Shown here: positions 43,129 through 52,276 of the stretch, in pieces
Layout of the letters: each line of letters opens with the position of its first letter
How positions within the stretch are numbered: position 1 is the stretch's first letter
Assembly (NCBI GenBank): GCA_902571385.1
Contig: CACGBK010000002.1
Span: forward strand, 120,684 to 184,683
DNA: 64,000 nt
DNA from: an uncultured Candidatus Actinomarina sp.
GTDB taxonomy: Bacteria; Actinomycetota; Acidimicrobiia; Actinomarinales; Actinomarinaceae
Direction of reading: 5' to 3'
The notes under the pieces: generated by a model
Databases searched by the model: none
What the model was told of the DNA's origin: nothing
The model's input: the letters and a program-made list of their open reading frames with translations, nothing else
Position numbers and translations under genes: made by a program

Positions 43129-44122
43129 AAATATTTTCATAACGGGATCTACCGGAGTTGTTGGTAAGCCCATTTTCCTCAAATTAATAAATCAAGGTCA
43201 TAATGTTTTTGCTTTGTTAAGAAATACTAAAAATGAGGATTTTATAAGAACCAATAAAGGTGAGGTTGTAAACGGAGATCTCTTTAGTGAAAATATTTAT
43301 TCTCAACTTAAAGATAAATCGATTGATGCAATATTTCATGTAGCTGGAGCAAATCAAAAATGTCAAAAAGATCCGTCTTCAATGCATAAAACAAATATTG
43401 AAGGAACAAAGAAAATGTTAGAACTTGGAAATAATTTACAAATTAAAAAATTTATTTACACATCTTCGGCAGTAACACTTGGTGAGCAAAAAGGAAAAAT
43501 TGGAAATGAGAAATCAGATCATAGAGGTTCATTCTTAAGTGATTATGAAGAATCAAAATTTCTTGCAGAACAAGTAGCTTTTGCATTCAATAAAAACTTT
43601 GAATTTGTATCAATTAATCCCTCATCAGTTCAAGGACCTGGAAGAATATCTGGAACAGCAAAATTATTGATATCTACCTTAAATAAAAAATTTCCTCCTC
43701 TTATAAAAAGCTCTGTTTCCGTAGTTGATATACAGGATTGCACAGAAGGTCATTACCTAGGATTAATTAAAGGCAAAAACAATGAAAAGTATGTTTTAAA
43801 TAGTTTTCGATTAAATGTTGAAACTTTAATTGACCACTTAAGAAATCTTACAACTTGGAAAGGCTCTCCAATATATATTCCAAAAATATTTTTAGGCGGC
43901 TTGGGTCCTGTTTTTGATATCTTTGGTAAATTTTCTTCTCTTGGAGGAATTATTTGTGGTGAAACAATTAAAGTTTTGACACATGGACATCTTTATGATG
44001 GATCAAAAGCAAATAGAGAATTAGGTCTTGAATATACAACAGTTGATGAATTCATTTCAAAAACTATTTCATGGCTTAATAAAGAAAACTTAGCCAATAT
44101 AAATGTAAAATCGCATGAATGA
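43118..44122 (+). CDS. NAD-dependent epimerase/dehydratase family protein
   Basis: A 334-residue extended SDR with ITGSTGVVGKPIFLKL as the nucleotide motif, VAGANQ, a YTSSAV Ser, and the catalytic pair in DYEESKFLAEQ (Tyr-x3-Lys). It may act on a nucleotide sugar, a steroid-like lipid or a small ketone; the sequence does not say which. It is embedded between pgsA and mazG with overlaps on both sides. Confidence 0.87.
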   Translation: MKFKNIFITGSTGVVGKPIFLKLINQGHNVFALLRNTKNEDFIRTNKGEVVNGDLFSENIYSQLKDKSIDAIFHVAGANQKCQKDPSSMHKTNIEGTKKMLELGNNLQIKKFIYTSSAVTLGEQKGKIGNEKSDHRGSFLSDYEESKFLAEQVAFAFNKNFEFVSINPSSVQGPGRISGTAKLLISTLNKKFPPLIKSSVSVVDIQDCTEGHYLGLIKGKNNEKYVLNSFRLNVETLIDHLRNLTTWKGSPIYIPKIFLGGLGPVFDIFGKFSSLGGIICGETIKVLTHGHLYDGSKANRELGLEYTTVDEFISKTISWLNKENLANINVKSHE

Positions 44123-44852
44123 ATTTGATAATTTGTTAGATATTGTTTCTCAACTAAGAAAAGATTGTCCATGGGATAAAGAACAAACTCATGAAAGCCT
44201 CGCAAAGCATTTGATAGAGGAATCATATGAACTACTAGATGTATTAGCAAGACTAGATGATTCAAAAAAAACCTTTGATGAATTTAAAGATGAACTAGGA
44301 GATTTGCTTCTACAGATATTACTTCATGCTGAAATAGCATCAGAGAAAAATTATTTTTCCATTATTGAAGTTATAAATTCATTACAAAAAAAATTGATAA
44401 AAAGACACCCTCATGTATTTGAAAACAAAAACTTAAAATCATCTGACGAGGTTGAGAAACAATGGGAAGAAATAAAAAAAGAGAATAACAGTTCAATTTT
44501 TGATGATATTAATACTAATTTACCTCCAGTGAATACTGCTTTCAAAGTTCAACGAAAAGCAAAAACAATTAATTTAAGTTATAAAAATTATGATGAAGCT
44601 TTAGCTGACTTAATTTCTGAAATTAATGAATTAAAAGAAGCCAAAACTCCTGAAGAAAAAAAATCTGAACTAGGTGATGTATATTTTTCCTTAATTAACG
44701 TATCAAGATTTTTAGAAGCTGATCCAGAAATTCAGCTAAAAAAGTCAATCCAAACCTTTATTGGTCGTGCAAAGTATGTTGAGGACAATCTAAATGAAAA
44801 TTCTGATATAAATGAGCTTTGGTCTCTGGCAAAGAAAAATCAAATAGATTAG
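44115..44852 (+). CDS. mazG: Nucleoside triphosphate pyrophosphohydrolase MazG
   Basis: A 245-residue all-helical enzyme with CPWDKEQTHESL, the metal motif EESYE and DELGDLLLQ, and a repeated second MazG half with ELGDVYF. It hydrolyses non-canonical NTPs. The gene order mazG-eno-ftsB-DUF501-ppx is the one I recall from actinobacteria including Mycobacterium. Confidence 0.93.
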   Translation: MNEFDNLLDIVSQLRKDCPWDKEQTHESLAKHLIEESYELLDVLARLDDSKKTFDEFKDELGDLLLQILLHAEIASEKNYFSIIEVINSLQKKLIKRHPHVFENKNLKSSDEVEKQWEEIKKENNSSIFDDINTNLPPVNTAFKVQRKAKTINLSYKNYDEALADLISEINELKEAKTPEEKKSELGDVYFSLINVSRFLEADPEIQLKKSIQTFIGRAKYVEDNLNENSDINELWSLAKKNQID

Positions 44853-44892
44853 TAAAGATCATTTTTTCTGTTAGATTTTTAATAACAGGGTT

Positions 44893-46161
44893 ATGAATAA
44901 TATAATAAAAACTATAAAAGCTCGACATATCTTAGATTCCAGAGCAAATCCAACAATTGAAGTTGAAATATACTTAAACGACGAAATATTCGGACGCGCA
45001 GCAGTTCCATCAGGTGCATCTACGGGCGCACTTGAAGCCCATGAACTTAGAGATAACGATGATGCTTACAGTGGAAAAGGCGTAAATCAAGCAATTGAAA
45101 ACGTAGAAACAATTATTGCAAAAGAGTTAATAGGTTTAGATATTACTGACCAAGAAGCTATTGATAAGAAGTTGATTCAATTAGACGGAACAGAAAATAA
45201 AAACAATTTGGGTGCAAATGCAATCTTAGGAGTGTCAATGGCTGCTTTTAAAGCAAATGCAAACTTACAAAAAAAACAAGCATTTGAACTTTTTCCAAAT
45301 ATTTACAACTCGCCATCTTTACCAGTACCGTTTATGAATATTCTTAATGGTGGCGCTCATGCTGACAATTCTGTTGATATACAAGAATTTATGATTGTTC
45401 CGTTTGGATTTGACACTTTTGATAGGTCACTCAGGGCAGGTGTTGAAATTTATCATATTCTAAAAAAAAGGCTTAAAGAAAATAAATTAGCAACAAATGT
45501 TGGTGACGAGGGAGGATTTGCTCCCAATTTTAAATCTTCAACAGAAATTTTAGATGAAATAATGTTTTCAATTTCAGAAGCAGGCTATGCACCAGGTAAA
45601 AATGTTTCACTTGCACTAGATGTTGCTTCCTCAGAATTTTATGAAAATAATGTTTACAACATTGAAGGTGAAAAGTTTAACAATATTGAGATGTCTGATT
45701 ATTTAATTAATCTAACTCAGAATTATCCAATTCTTTCCATCGAAGATGGATTAGGCGAAGATGATTGGGAAGGTTGGAAATATCTTACTGAGAAACTTGG
45801 AGAAAAAATTCAACTTGTCGGAGACGATTTATTTGTGACTCAGGAAAAAATTCTCCAAAAAGGAATTGATGATGCATGTGCTAATTCAATTCTCGTAAAG
45901 GTAAACCAAGTAGGAAGTGTTACTGAAACTATAGACACGATGAAGCTTGCAGAAAAAAATAATTATAGCTCTCTAGTATCACATAGATCAGGAGAAACAG
46001 AAGATACTTTTATAAGCCATCTATGTGTAGGCACATCAAGTGGTCAAATTAAGACAGGTGCTCCTGCACGATCTGAAAGAACTGCAAAATATAATGAGTT
46101 ACTTCGTATAGGTGAGGTCATTGGTTTTGATTCGTTCAATACCGATAATTTGGGGAAATAA
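44893..46161 (+). CDS. eno: Enolase
   Basis: A 422-residue enzyme of normal length with ARHILDSRANPT, the PSGASTGALEA loop, VGDEGGFAP, SIEDGL, VGDDLFVT, VKVNQVG and the SHRSGETED motif. It interconverts 2-phosphoglycerate and PEP, connecting glycerate kinase and pyruvate phosphate dikinase activities encoded in this window. Confidence 0.96.
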   Translation: MNNIIKTIKARHILDSRANPTIEVEIYLNDEIFGRAAVPSGASTGALEAHELRDNDDAYSGKGVNQAIENVETIIAKELIGLDITDQEAIDKKLIQLDGTENKNNLGANAILGVSMAAFKANANLQKKQAFELFPNIYNSPSLPVPFMNILNGGAHADNSVDIQEFMIVPFGFDTFDRSLRAGVEIYHILKKRLKENKLATNVGDEGGFAPNFKSSTEILDEIMFSISEAGYAPGKNVSLALDVASSEFYENNVYNIEGEKFNNIEMSDYLINLTQNYPILSIEDGLGEDDWEGWKYLTEKLGEKIQLVGDDLFVTQEKILQKGIDDACANSILVKVNQVGSVTETIDTMKLAEKNNYSSLVSHRSGETEDTFISHLCVGTSSGQIKTGAPARSERTAKYNELLRIGEVIGFDSFNTDNLGK

Positions 46162-46163
46162 AT

Positions 46164-46541
46164 ATGTTAAGACAAAATTTATTTCCCAAAGTTATATTTT
46201 TAATTACATCATTTATTTTTGTTTTCTTTATTTTTGATACATGGGAATTGAGCTTTAAAGATTATCAATCTTTAGAATCACAACTAGAGAGCCGTATTCA
46301 AAAAGCTAATGAGCTAAGAAGCGAAATCAACTTTATTCAAGAAAAAATAGACGATCTTGAAGATCCAGAAAAATTGGATATAATTCTTCGCCAACATGGG
46401 TATGGACTACCTGGAGAAAACATATATCGTTTTAAAGTCCCAGAACCTGTTACACCTCTTGAAGAAACTCTTCAACGTGAGAGAAACAAGGGCCTTCTAG
46501 AGTTTGTTGTAGAGTTCATTGTCGGTACAAACAGTGACTAA
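46164..46541 (+). CDS. ftsB: FtsB/DivIC-family septum formation initiator
   Basis: A 125-residue protein with a single N-terminal membrane helix (about residues 10-28) and a following coiled coil (about 35-65), then a short conserved segment with LRQHGYGLPGE. This is the layout of FtsB/DivIC, which links FtsQ and FtsL in the divisome. It lies 2 nt after eno. Confidence 0.87.
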   Translation: MLRQNLFPKVIFLITSFIFVFFIFDTWELSFKDYQSLESQLESRIQKANELRSEINFIQEKIDDLEDPEKLDIILRQHGYGLPGENIYRFKVPEPVTPLEETLQRERNKGLLEFVVEFIVGTNSD

Positions 46542-47049
46542 TGAAAAACAAACTGTAGAAATTCAGTTAGATAGAAAAATAAGAAGCAATATTGATGTAG
46601 TTGTGAAATGTCATTTTGACTTACCGGTTGTTGTTGATGTTCCAAAAAATTTAGATGACGGCACTCCATTTCCAACTATGTATTGGCTTACATGTCCTAT
46701 GTATGTCAAAAAAGTAAGTACATTAGAGTCAAATGGGATGGTTAAAGATCTTGATAACCAATTAGTAAATAATAAAAAACTTAATAAATTATGGCGTAAA
46801 AGACAGAAATCTTATGAAAGCGAAAGAAATAAAAAATACAAAAGTCTTTCGAATACAGTTTCGCCTATTGGAGGAGTTGGAGGGACAACAAAGTCAATAA
46901 AATGTTTACATTCACATCTTGCAGACGAATTAGTTAGTGGAGAAAATGTTATAGGGAAGGTCGTTCTTGAAAGCGTAGGAGGATGCAATTGTAATGAACC
47001 TTGCGTAATCGATGGTTCTAGAAATGATAAATGGCGAATTGAATGGTAA
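46534..47049 (+). CDS. DUF501 family protein
   Basis: About 171 residues from GTG 46534; a TTG at 46519 is an equally possible start, and neither has a strong Shine-Dalgarno. It contains the DUF501 features FPTMYWLTCP, GVGGTTKSIKCLHSHLA and a Cys-rich CNCNEPC end. The family is typical of actinobacteria beside eno and ppx; its function is not established. The end overlaps ppx by 7 nt. Confidence 0.88.
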   Translation: MTNEKQTVEIQLDRKIRSNIDVVVKCHFDLPVVVDVPKNLDDGTPFPTMYWLTCPMYVKKVSTLESNGMVKDLDNQLVNNKKLNKLWRKRQKSYESERNKKYKSLSNTVSPIGGVGGTTKSIKCLHSHLADELVSGENVIGKVVLESVGGCNCNEPCVIDGSRNDKWRIEW

Positions 47050-47939
47050 GAGTTGCAGCAATTGATTGTGGCTCAAACTCTACAAGATTGCTTATTTCAA
47101 ATGTTGAAAATGGGAGATTGGAGAATCTTTTAAAACAACATGAGGTTACTAAATTAAGTGAAAATTTAATAAAAACAAACAAAATTGGTGATGACTCAAA
47201 AAGAAGATTTTATAAAGTTTTAAGAAAATACTTGAAAATAATTGAGAATAATAATGTTGAAGAAGTTTATTGTATTGGAACAGCATCATTAAGAAATTCT
47301 CGAAATTCTGATGAAATTATTGCTGATGTGAAAAGCAAATTTAATTTAGATTTGAAAGTAATTTCTGGAGAAGAGGAAGGCTACCTTACAGGAATTGGTG
47401 TACAATCTTCACTTGAAGATTTAGAAAATTATCTCATTGTTGATATTGGTGGTCAGAGCACTGAATTAATCTATGACATTGATAAAAGAGTCAATGTTGA
47501 TTCAAAAGAAATAGGCGTGGTAATGATGAATGAAAACTTTTTAAATCAAAACCCCATCTCAGGATTTGATGAAGAAAATGCAATTAGATTTATTAACAAA
47601 ATATTTTCTGGCGGTGATTTTTTGAATAGAAATTTTATAGGTGTATCAGGCACTTTCACTTCGATTGCTTCAATGTATTTAAAACAAAAGAAATACAATG
47701 AGGATGAAATTGATAGAACTAACATATCTTATGAATCAATAAATCATCTTTACAAAAATTTAAAATTTCAAACAATTCCACAAATTATTCATTCTTATCC
47801 AAGTCTTGATCCAAAACGAGCAGTAACAATAACTTCCGGACTTTTGCTAGTTATAAACCTACTAAAAAAATATGAAATTAATCAACTAAAAGTTTCAAAA
47901 AGTGATATTTTAGAAGGACTCATCCTAAAATATTTTTAG
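47043..47939 (+). CDS. ppx: Exopolyphosphatase / Ppx-GppA family phosphatase
   Basis: A 298-residue ASKHA-fold enzyme with DCGSNSTRLLIS (phosphate 1), GTASLRNSRN, SGEEEGYLTGIG and DIGGQSTELIY (phosphate 2). It hydrolyses polyphosphate or pppGpp. The short form without the C-terminal HD-like domains matches actinobacterial Ppx proteins. It is the last gene of the rplY-ppx block. Confidence 0.92.
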   Translation: MVRVAAIDCGSNSTRLLISNVENGRLENLLKQHEVTKLSENLIKTNKIGDDSKRRFYKVLRKYLKIIENNNVEEVYCIGTASLRNSRNSDEIIADVKSKFNLDLKVISGEEEGYLTGIGVQSSLEDLENYLIVDIGGQSTELIYDIDKRVNVDSKEIGVVMMNENFLNQNPISGFDEENAIRFINKIFSGGDFLNRNFIGVSGTFTSIASMYLKQKKYNEDEIDRTNISYESINHLYKNLKFQTIPQIIHSYPSLDPKRAVTITSGLLLVINLLKKYEINQLKVSKSDILEGLILKYF

Positions 47940-47947
47940 TTTTGGTA

Positions 47948-48031
47948 GCCCGGGTGGCGGAATTGGTAGACGCGACGGACTTAAAATCCGTTATTCGAAA
48001 GGATGTGGGGGTTCGAGTCCCCCCTCGGGCA
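47948..48031 (+). tRNA. tRNA-Leu (anticodon TAA)
   Basis: An 84-nt class II tRNA. The acceptor stem GCCCGGG pairs with CTCGGGC (one G-U), the anticodon stem ACGGA/TCCGT encloses loop CTTAAAA with anticodon TAA, a long variable arm follows, and the T arm contains GGTTCGAGTCC. The discriminator base is A; CCA is not encoded. It sits in the 239 bp gap between ppx and the sugar transporter. Confidence 0.94.
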
Positions 48032-48126
48032 CTTTCATACATAAATGTATAAAAAAATCAACTCAAATTAAAAAAGTTTCAATAAAAACATAGAAATTAT
48101 GATCATTTTTAATATTCTAAACAGTG

Positions 48127-48150
48127 GCTAAAAATTATCCGATTTTTAGC
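48127..48150 (+). repeat. 8-bp inverted repeat upstream of the sugar operon
   Basis: GCTAAAAA (48127-48134) and TTTTTAGC (48143-48150) flank an 8-nt loop and abut the palindrome at 48151. It could be a weak terminator after tRNA-Leu or part of a regulatory site. Confidence 0.4.
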
Positions 48151-48162
48151 ATACGTACGTAT
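48151..48162 (+). promoter_or_regulatory. Perfect 12-bp palindrome ATACGTACGTAT, putative operator
   Basis: The site lies 16 nt before the binding-protein ATG at 48179, directly before its AAGGGAG Shine-Dalgarno (48165-48171). It overlaps a possible -10 TAGCAT (48147-48152), so a bound dimeric repressor would block initiation. LacI- or GntR-type control of sugar uptake is inference. Confidence 0.5.
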
Positions 48163-48178
48163 AAAAGGGAGATAAATA

Positions 48179-49486
48179 ATGAGAAAGTCTTTAATAGGAC
48201 TGCTTCTTATTCTTTCAATGGTTGCTGTTGCCTGTGGTAACAGCTTGGAAGGACAAGAAGTAATTTATTTTGGAGCTCCAGCTACTGATGGTCCAGACGG
48301 ACAAGCAATTCAGTCTTCATTTGATCAATTCACTGAGGATACAGGAATTATTGTTACTTATGTCGGATCAGAAAACTTTGAGTCTGAACTATTAGCTCAA
48401 ATTGAAGCTGGTAATCCACCAAATATAGCCCTCTGGCCTCAACCGGGAACGGTTAGAGCACAAGCTGAAGCTGGAAATTTGATTCCATTAGAAGATTTAG
48501 GAGTCGATTTAGAAGAGTACAGATCTAACTTTTCACCATATCTTGTAGGATTAGGTGAAGTTGATGGTGTTCCATATGGTGGAGCACATGCTGTTAACTT
48601 GAAGAGTATCGTTTGGTACCAACCAGCTGAATTTGATAGCAGAGGTTATGCTATACCTGATACATGGGATGAGATGATTGCATTAGCAGATCAAATTGTT
48701 GCAGAAGGAATGACACCATTTTGTTTTGGAATGTATTCCAATGGTGCAACAGGTTGGTTAGCTACTGACTGGATGGAAGATATTATGCTTCGTACCGGTA
48801 ATGGAACCACATCTTATGATCAATGGGTAAACCATGAAATTCCATTTAACGATCCAATTGTTAAGAATGCTGCGACTTACTTAAGTCAAATTATGCATAC
48901 TGACGGATATGTAGTTGGTGGTAGCGATGCTATTGTTTCTACATTCTTTGGAGATGCTCAAAATCCAATGTTTGAGAGAGATGGTAATGGTAATCCTGGT
49001 TGCTTTATGCACAGACAAGCATCATTTATACCTGGTTTTTGGCCAGAGGATGCTAAAGAAGGATTAGGAACAGAAACAACTTTCTTTCCATTTCCTGACA
49101 TGGAAGTCCCATCTGACACAGTATTAGGTGCTGGAGATATGTGGGCAGTTCTTGTAAATGATGAAGCTACTCAAGCAGTAGTTGACTTCATGCTGTCTGA
49201 AAATTATTTTGATGCCATTGCATCAGATGTTGCAGGAACAGGTTCTACAAGAATTAGTGCTCATATTGGGTTTGATACTTCAAAATATTGGAGTCCTACA
49301 ACTCAAAAACAAGCTGATTTCTTAAAAGCTGCTCTTGCGGCTAACGTTTTCAGATTTGATGGTTCTGACAATATGCCACCGGAAGTTGGCAGTGGAAGTT
49401 TCTGGAGTGAGATGACAGAATTGGCCGTTCAAGGTCCAGGCTACATCGATACAGCTCTTGATACCATCGAAAAATCTTGGCCGTAA
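48179..49486 (+). CDS. Sugar ABC transporter substrate-binding lipoprotein
   Basis: A 435-residue extracytoplasmic solute-binding protein of the family 1 sugar type, with a lipoprotein signal ending in VAVAC. Internal segments ALWPQPGTVRAQAEAGN, GVPYGGAHAVNLKSIVWY and GWLATDWMEDIML resemble alpha-glucoside/trehalose/maltose binding proteins (AglE-like). It captures oligosaccharide for the two permeases downstream. A terminator directly after the gene should make it more abundant than the permeases. The exact sugar is unknown. Confidence 0.9.
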   Translation: MRKSLIGLLLILSMVAVACGNSLEGQEVIYFGAPATDGPDGQAIQSSFDQFTEDTGIIVTYVGSENFESELLAQIEAGNPPNIALWPQPGTVRAQAEAGNLIPLEDLGVDLEEYRSNFSPYLVGLGEVDGVPYGGAHAVNLKSIVWYQPAEFDSRGYAIPDTWDEMIALADQIVAEGMTPFCFGMYSNGATGWLATDWMEDIMLRTGNGTTSYDQWVNHEIPFNDPIVKNAATYLSQIMHTDGYVVGGSDAIVSTFFGDAQNPMFERDGNGNPGCFMHRQASFIPGFWPEDAKEGLGTETTFFPFPDMEVPSDTVLGAGDMWAVLVNDEATQAVVDFMLSENYFDAIASDVAGTGSTRISAHIGFDTSKYWSPTTQKQADFLKAALAANVFRFDGSDNMPPEVGSGSFWSEMTELAVQGPGYIDTALDTIEKSWP

Positions 49487-49506
49487 AAAGCTAAAAAATT
49501 AAAACT

Positions 49507-49535
49507 AAGCCACTCCTTTTGGAGTGGCTTTGTTT
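49507..49535 (+). terminator. Rho-independent terminator/attenuator after the binding-protein gene
   Basis: A perfect 10-bp stem AAGCCACTCC/GGAGTGGCTT with loop TTTT, followed by a short T-rich run. It lies inside the operon, before the permeases. Confidence 0.8.
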
Positions 49536-49566
49536 TACTAAGTTATTGGATGGTAGAATTATAGAA

Positions 49567-50808
49567 ATGTCAATTAAGAGTGATTCAAATAAGTTATTAA
49601 GTTTTGGAGTAAGAATTATTGCCTTTTCAGTTTTTCCTATGATTTGGTTTTTATCACAAGCTATATTGTTTAGAGAGATAACAAATAGAATTCCTCGTGC
49701 ATTACTAATATTTTTAGCTATCACAATTGGTTCATCGTTTATATTTTTCCTATATGCAGGTATGAACAAAATTATATCTTATGCTCCTAAAAGCTATCAA
49801 GAGGGTTTATACGGAGCTATGTTTGTTGGTCCCGCTATTTTTTTATTAGGTCTTTTTCTCTTTTATCCAGCAATTAGAACAATATATTTAAGTTTTCGTG
49901 ATAAATGGGGTGAAAATAGTGTCGGTTTAGATAATTATGTATGGGCATTTTCTGATAAGATAATGCAAATTACAATCAGAAATCAGTTTATCTGGCTTGT
50001 TGGTGTTGTGACTCTTGCAATAATGATTGGTTTAATCGTTGCTTATGTATCGGATAAACTCCAAAAAGGAGAAGCAGTTTTTAAATCAATAATTTTTTTA
50101 CCAATGGCAATTTCTGGTGTTGGTTCTAGCGCAATATTTAAATTTATTTATGCTTATCGTCCACCACCATTGACACAAATAGGTTTTTTAAATGGTTTAA
50201 GAGTTACAGGAGGTAATGATGACATGGGCAATCCCTGTAAAAATAATATCATCGAAAATGGTAGAAAAATTGATTACGTAAATGATGGTTGCACCCAACC
50301 AATAGGATGGCTACAGCAAAGGGATTTAACTAAATTTACTTCTTTCGAAAATGTTACACCTGATGATAGTTTTTTTAGTTGGTTAGTAAATTTTCCTTTA
50401 AATACAATTTTATTGATGATCATAATGGTGTGGATGTATACAGGCTTTGCAATGATTGTTTTCTCCGCAGCGATAAAGGCAGTCCCTACAGAGATAACAG
50501 AAGCTGGAAGGATAGATGGTGCATCAGAAGCTAGAATATTTCTCTCAGTTATCATGCCTTATGTAAAATCCACCATAGTTGTAGTAGCAACATACTTGAC
50601 TGTTACCGTTCTTAAAGCTTATGATATAGTCTTTGTTACTACCAGAGGAGATTTTGAAACAAATCTTCTTGCGGTAAAAATGATGGATGAATTTTCAAAA
50701 TTTCTCCACTTTGGAAGGGCATCAACGGTATCAATCTTGATTTTTATTTCTGTAGTGCCGATAATAGTTTTGAATGTATTTAGAAATAAGGAAGATGAAG
50801 CTCTATGA
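49567..50808 (+). CDS. Sugar ABC transporter permease (AglF/MalF-like)
   Basis: A 413-residue membrane protein with an extra N-terminal pair of helices, then the MalF-type core with an EAA loop visible as EAGRIDGASEARIFLSVIMPY (Gly and Pro in place). A periplasmic insertion (about residues 215-270) separates two groups of helices. The start is ATG 49567; the open frame to 49519 overlaps the terminator and is rejected. The end overlaps the second permease gene by 4 nt. Confidence 0.9.
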   Translation: MSIKSDSNKLLSFGVRIIAFSVFPMIWFLSQAILFREITNRIPRALLIFLAITIGSSFIFFLYAGMNKIISYAPKSYQEGLYGAMFVGPAIFLLGLFLFYPAIRTIYLSFRDKWGENSVGLDNYVWAFSDKIMQITIRNQFIWLVGVVTLAIMIGLIVAYVSDKLQKGEAVFKSIIFLPMAISGVGSSAIFKFIYAYRPPPLTQIGFLNGLRVTGGNDDMGNPCKNNIIENGRKIDYVNDGCTQPIGWLQQRDLTKFTSFENVTPDDSFFSWLVNFPLNTILLMIIMVWMYTGFAMIVFSAAIKAVPTEITEAGRIDGASEARIFLSVIMPYVKSTIVVVATYLTVTVLKAYDIVFVTTRGDFETNLLAVKMMDEFSKFLHFGRASTVSILIFISVVPIIVLNVFRNKEDEAL

Positions 50809-51701
50809 ATTACACTCAAAAATGGTATGACAAGCCTATAAGCAAACTAATCTTAATATCAATATCATTAACTTGGATGTTTCCATACATTGGCTTTTTA
50901 CTCAGTTCATTTAGAGAACCAGATGCCATAAAACAAGCTGCCTGGTGGACTTCGATTTTTAGCGGTCAAATCTTTACAGAATTTACTTTTGAAAATTACA
51001 CTGAAATTTTGTTTGCAGAGGATTTATCTAGATCCTTTTTTAACTCTTTTGCAGTGGTTATACCTTCAACTATTATTCCGATAACTATTGCAGCTTTTGC
51101 AGCTTATGCATTTGCATTTATAGACTTTAAAGGAAAAGATTTAGCCTTTTTGTTTGTTATTGCCATGATGATCGTACCTTTACAAATGTCTTTAATTCCC
51201 CTAGTAAGCATTATGAATAAAGGTGCTATTTTATTTGGATTACCGATTATTCCTGAGCTAAAGATAACGGGGACATTTGTTTCAGTATGGTTTGCTCATA
51301 CTGGGTTTGGTTTGCCACTTGCTACTTTCCTATTGAGAGATTTCATGATGGGACTTCCAAGAAGTGTGATTGAATCTGCAAAAATTGATGGCGCATCTCA
51401 TCTCACCACGTTCTATCGTTTAGCACTACCTCTATCGTTTGCTGGTGTTGCAGCTTTTGCTACTTTTCAGTTTTTATGGGTATACAATGATTTTCTTGTA
51501 GCAAATGTCTTTTTGGGAATAAATCCAAGAAATCAGGTCATCACTTCTCATGTTGCTCAACTAACAGTCGGAAATTACGGTGAGGCTTGGCATTTGAGAA
51601 CGGCCGGCGCTGTTGTTTCAATGGTAGTTCCACTGATTGTCTTTTTTAGTCTTCAAAGATTTTTTATTAGGGGATTAATTGGAGGGGCAGTAAAGGGTTG
51701 A
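50805..51701 (+). CDS. Sugar ABC transporter permease (AglG/MalG-like)
   Basis: A 298-residue membrane protein with six helices, a MalG-type N-terminus and the EAA motif ESAKIDGASHLTTFYRLALP. It pairs with the preceding permease. Together with the binding protein and the ATPase encoded at 54.4-55.6 kb it completes a CUT1-type importer. Confidence 0.92.
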   Translation: MNYTQKWYDKPISKLILISISLTWMFPYIGFLLSSFREPDAIKQAAWWTSIFSGQIFTEFTFENYTEILFAEDLSRSFFNSFAVVIPSTIIPITIAAFAAYAFAFIDFKGKDLAFLFVIAMMIVPLQMSLIPLVSIMNKGAILFGLPIIPELKITGTFVSVWFAHTGFGLPLATFLLRDFMMGLPRSVIESAKIDGASHLTTFYRLALPLSFAGVAAFATFQFLWVYNDFLVANVFLGINPRNQVITSHVAQLTVGNYGEAWHLRTAGAVVSMVVPLIVFFSLQRFFIRGLIGGAVKG

Positions 51702-52276
51702 AACCCTACAAGCTTTCACTTTTTGCATTATTAATCTTTTGTTCAAGTATTTCATCGTATTCATATACAATTGAGTCCAAAAATAACATGGATATTATAA
51801 ACGCAAACTTATCCATAAAAATAGAGAGACTATCAAATTTAAAATCTAAAGTGACTATTCAATCATTTCCACAAAACAATATGGGAATTGAAAATTACAA
51901 ATTAGTTTTTGATATGAAATTCAGAGATGATTATGACAGTGACTTTGCTGGTGTTTGCATAGGTCCCGCATGGGAAAATTTTGGACCTGGAGAATTTACT
52001 ATTTACTTAAACGCTTCTAACAACTATAAAAATGATATTATTGGCGACCATCAGCTACTAGAAGATGATGGTTGCCAAAATTATTTTTATTATCTTCGTT
52101 ACTTTGAGGTCACAACTTTACAACAAAATAAGTATTTAGTTGGTGTTGCAACAGATTATGCAGAAGAATACCCAGATGCTCCATATGTTTGGAAGCAAAA
52201 TAACTTTAATGTTATAGAAGAAATTGGAAATAGTAATATAGAAAAATATAGTATATATTTTGAACTGAGTAGATAA
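51698..52276 (+). CDS. Secreted protein of unknown function in the sugar operon
   Basis: A 192-residue protein with a signal peptide (about residues 1-24) and a mature part that looks beta-rich, with two Cys in AGVCIGPAW and DGCQNYF. The start is TTG, overlapping the permease stop by 4 nt (TTGA), so it is coupled to it. I do not recognise a family. Its place between transporter and kinase suggests an accessory in glycan capture or processing (inference). Confidence 0.65.
   Translation: MKPYKLSLFALLIFCSSISSYSYTIESKNNMDIINANLSIKIERLSNLKSKVTIQSFPQNNMGIENYKLVFDMKFRDDYDSDFAGVCIGPAWENFGPGEFTIYLNASNNYKNDIIGDHQLLEDDGCQNYFYYLRYFEVTTLQQNKYLVGVATDYAEEYPDAPYVWKQNNFNVIEEIGNSNIEKYSIYFELSR

Noticed and set aside
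47948-48178. tRNA-Leu as an integration site for a genomic island
   Set aside because: No integrase, no direct repeat of the tRNA 3' end was seen, and the downstream genes are typical of the rest of the window.
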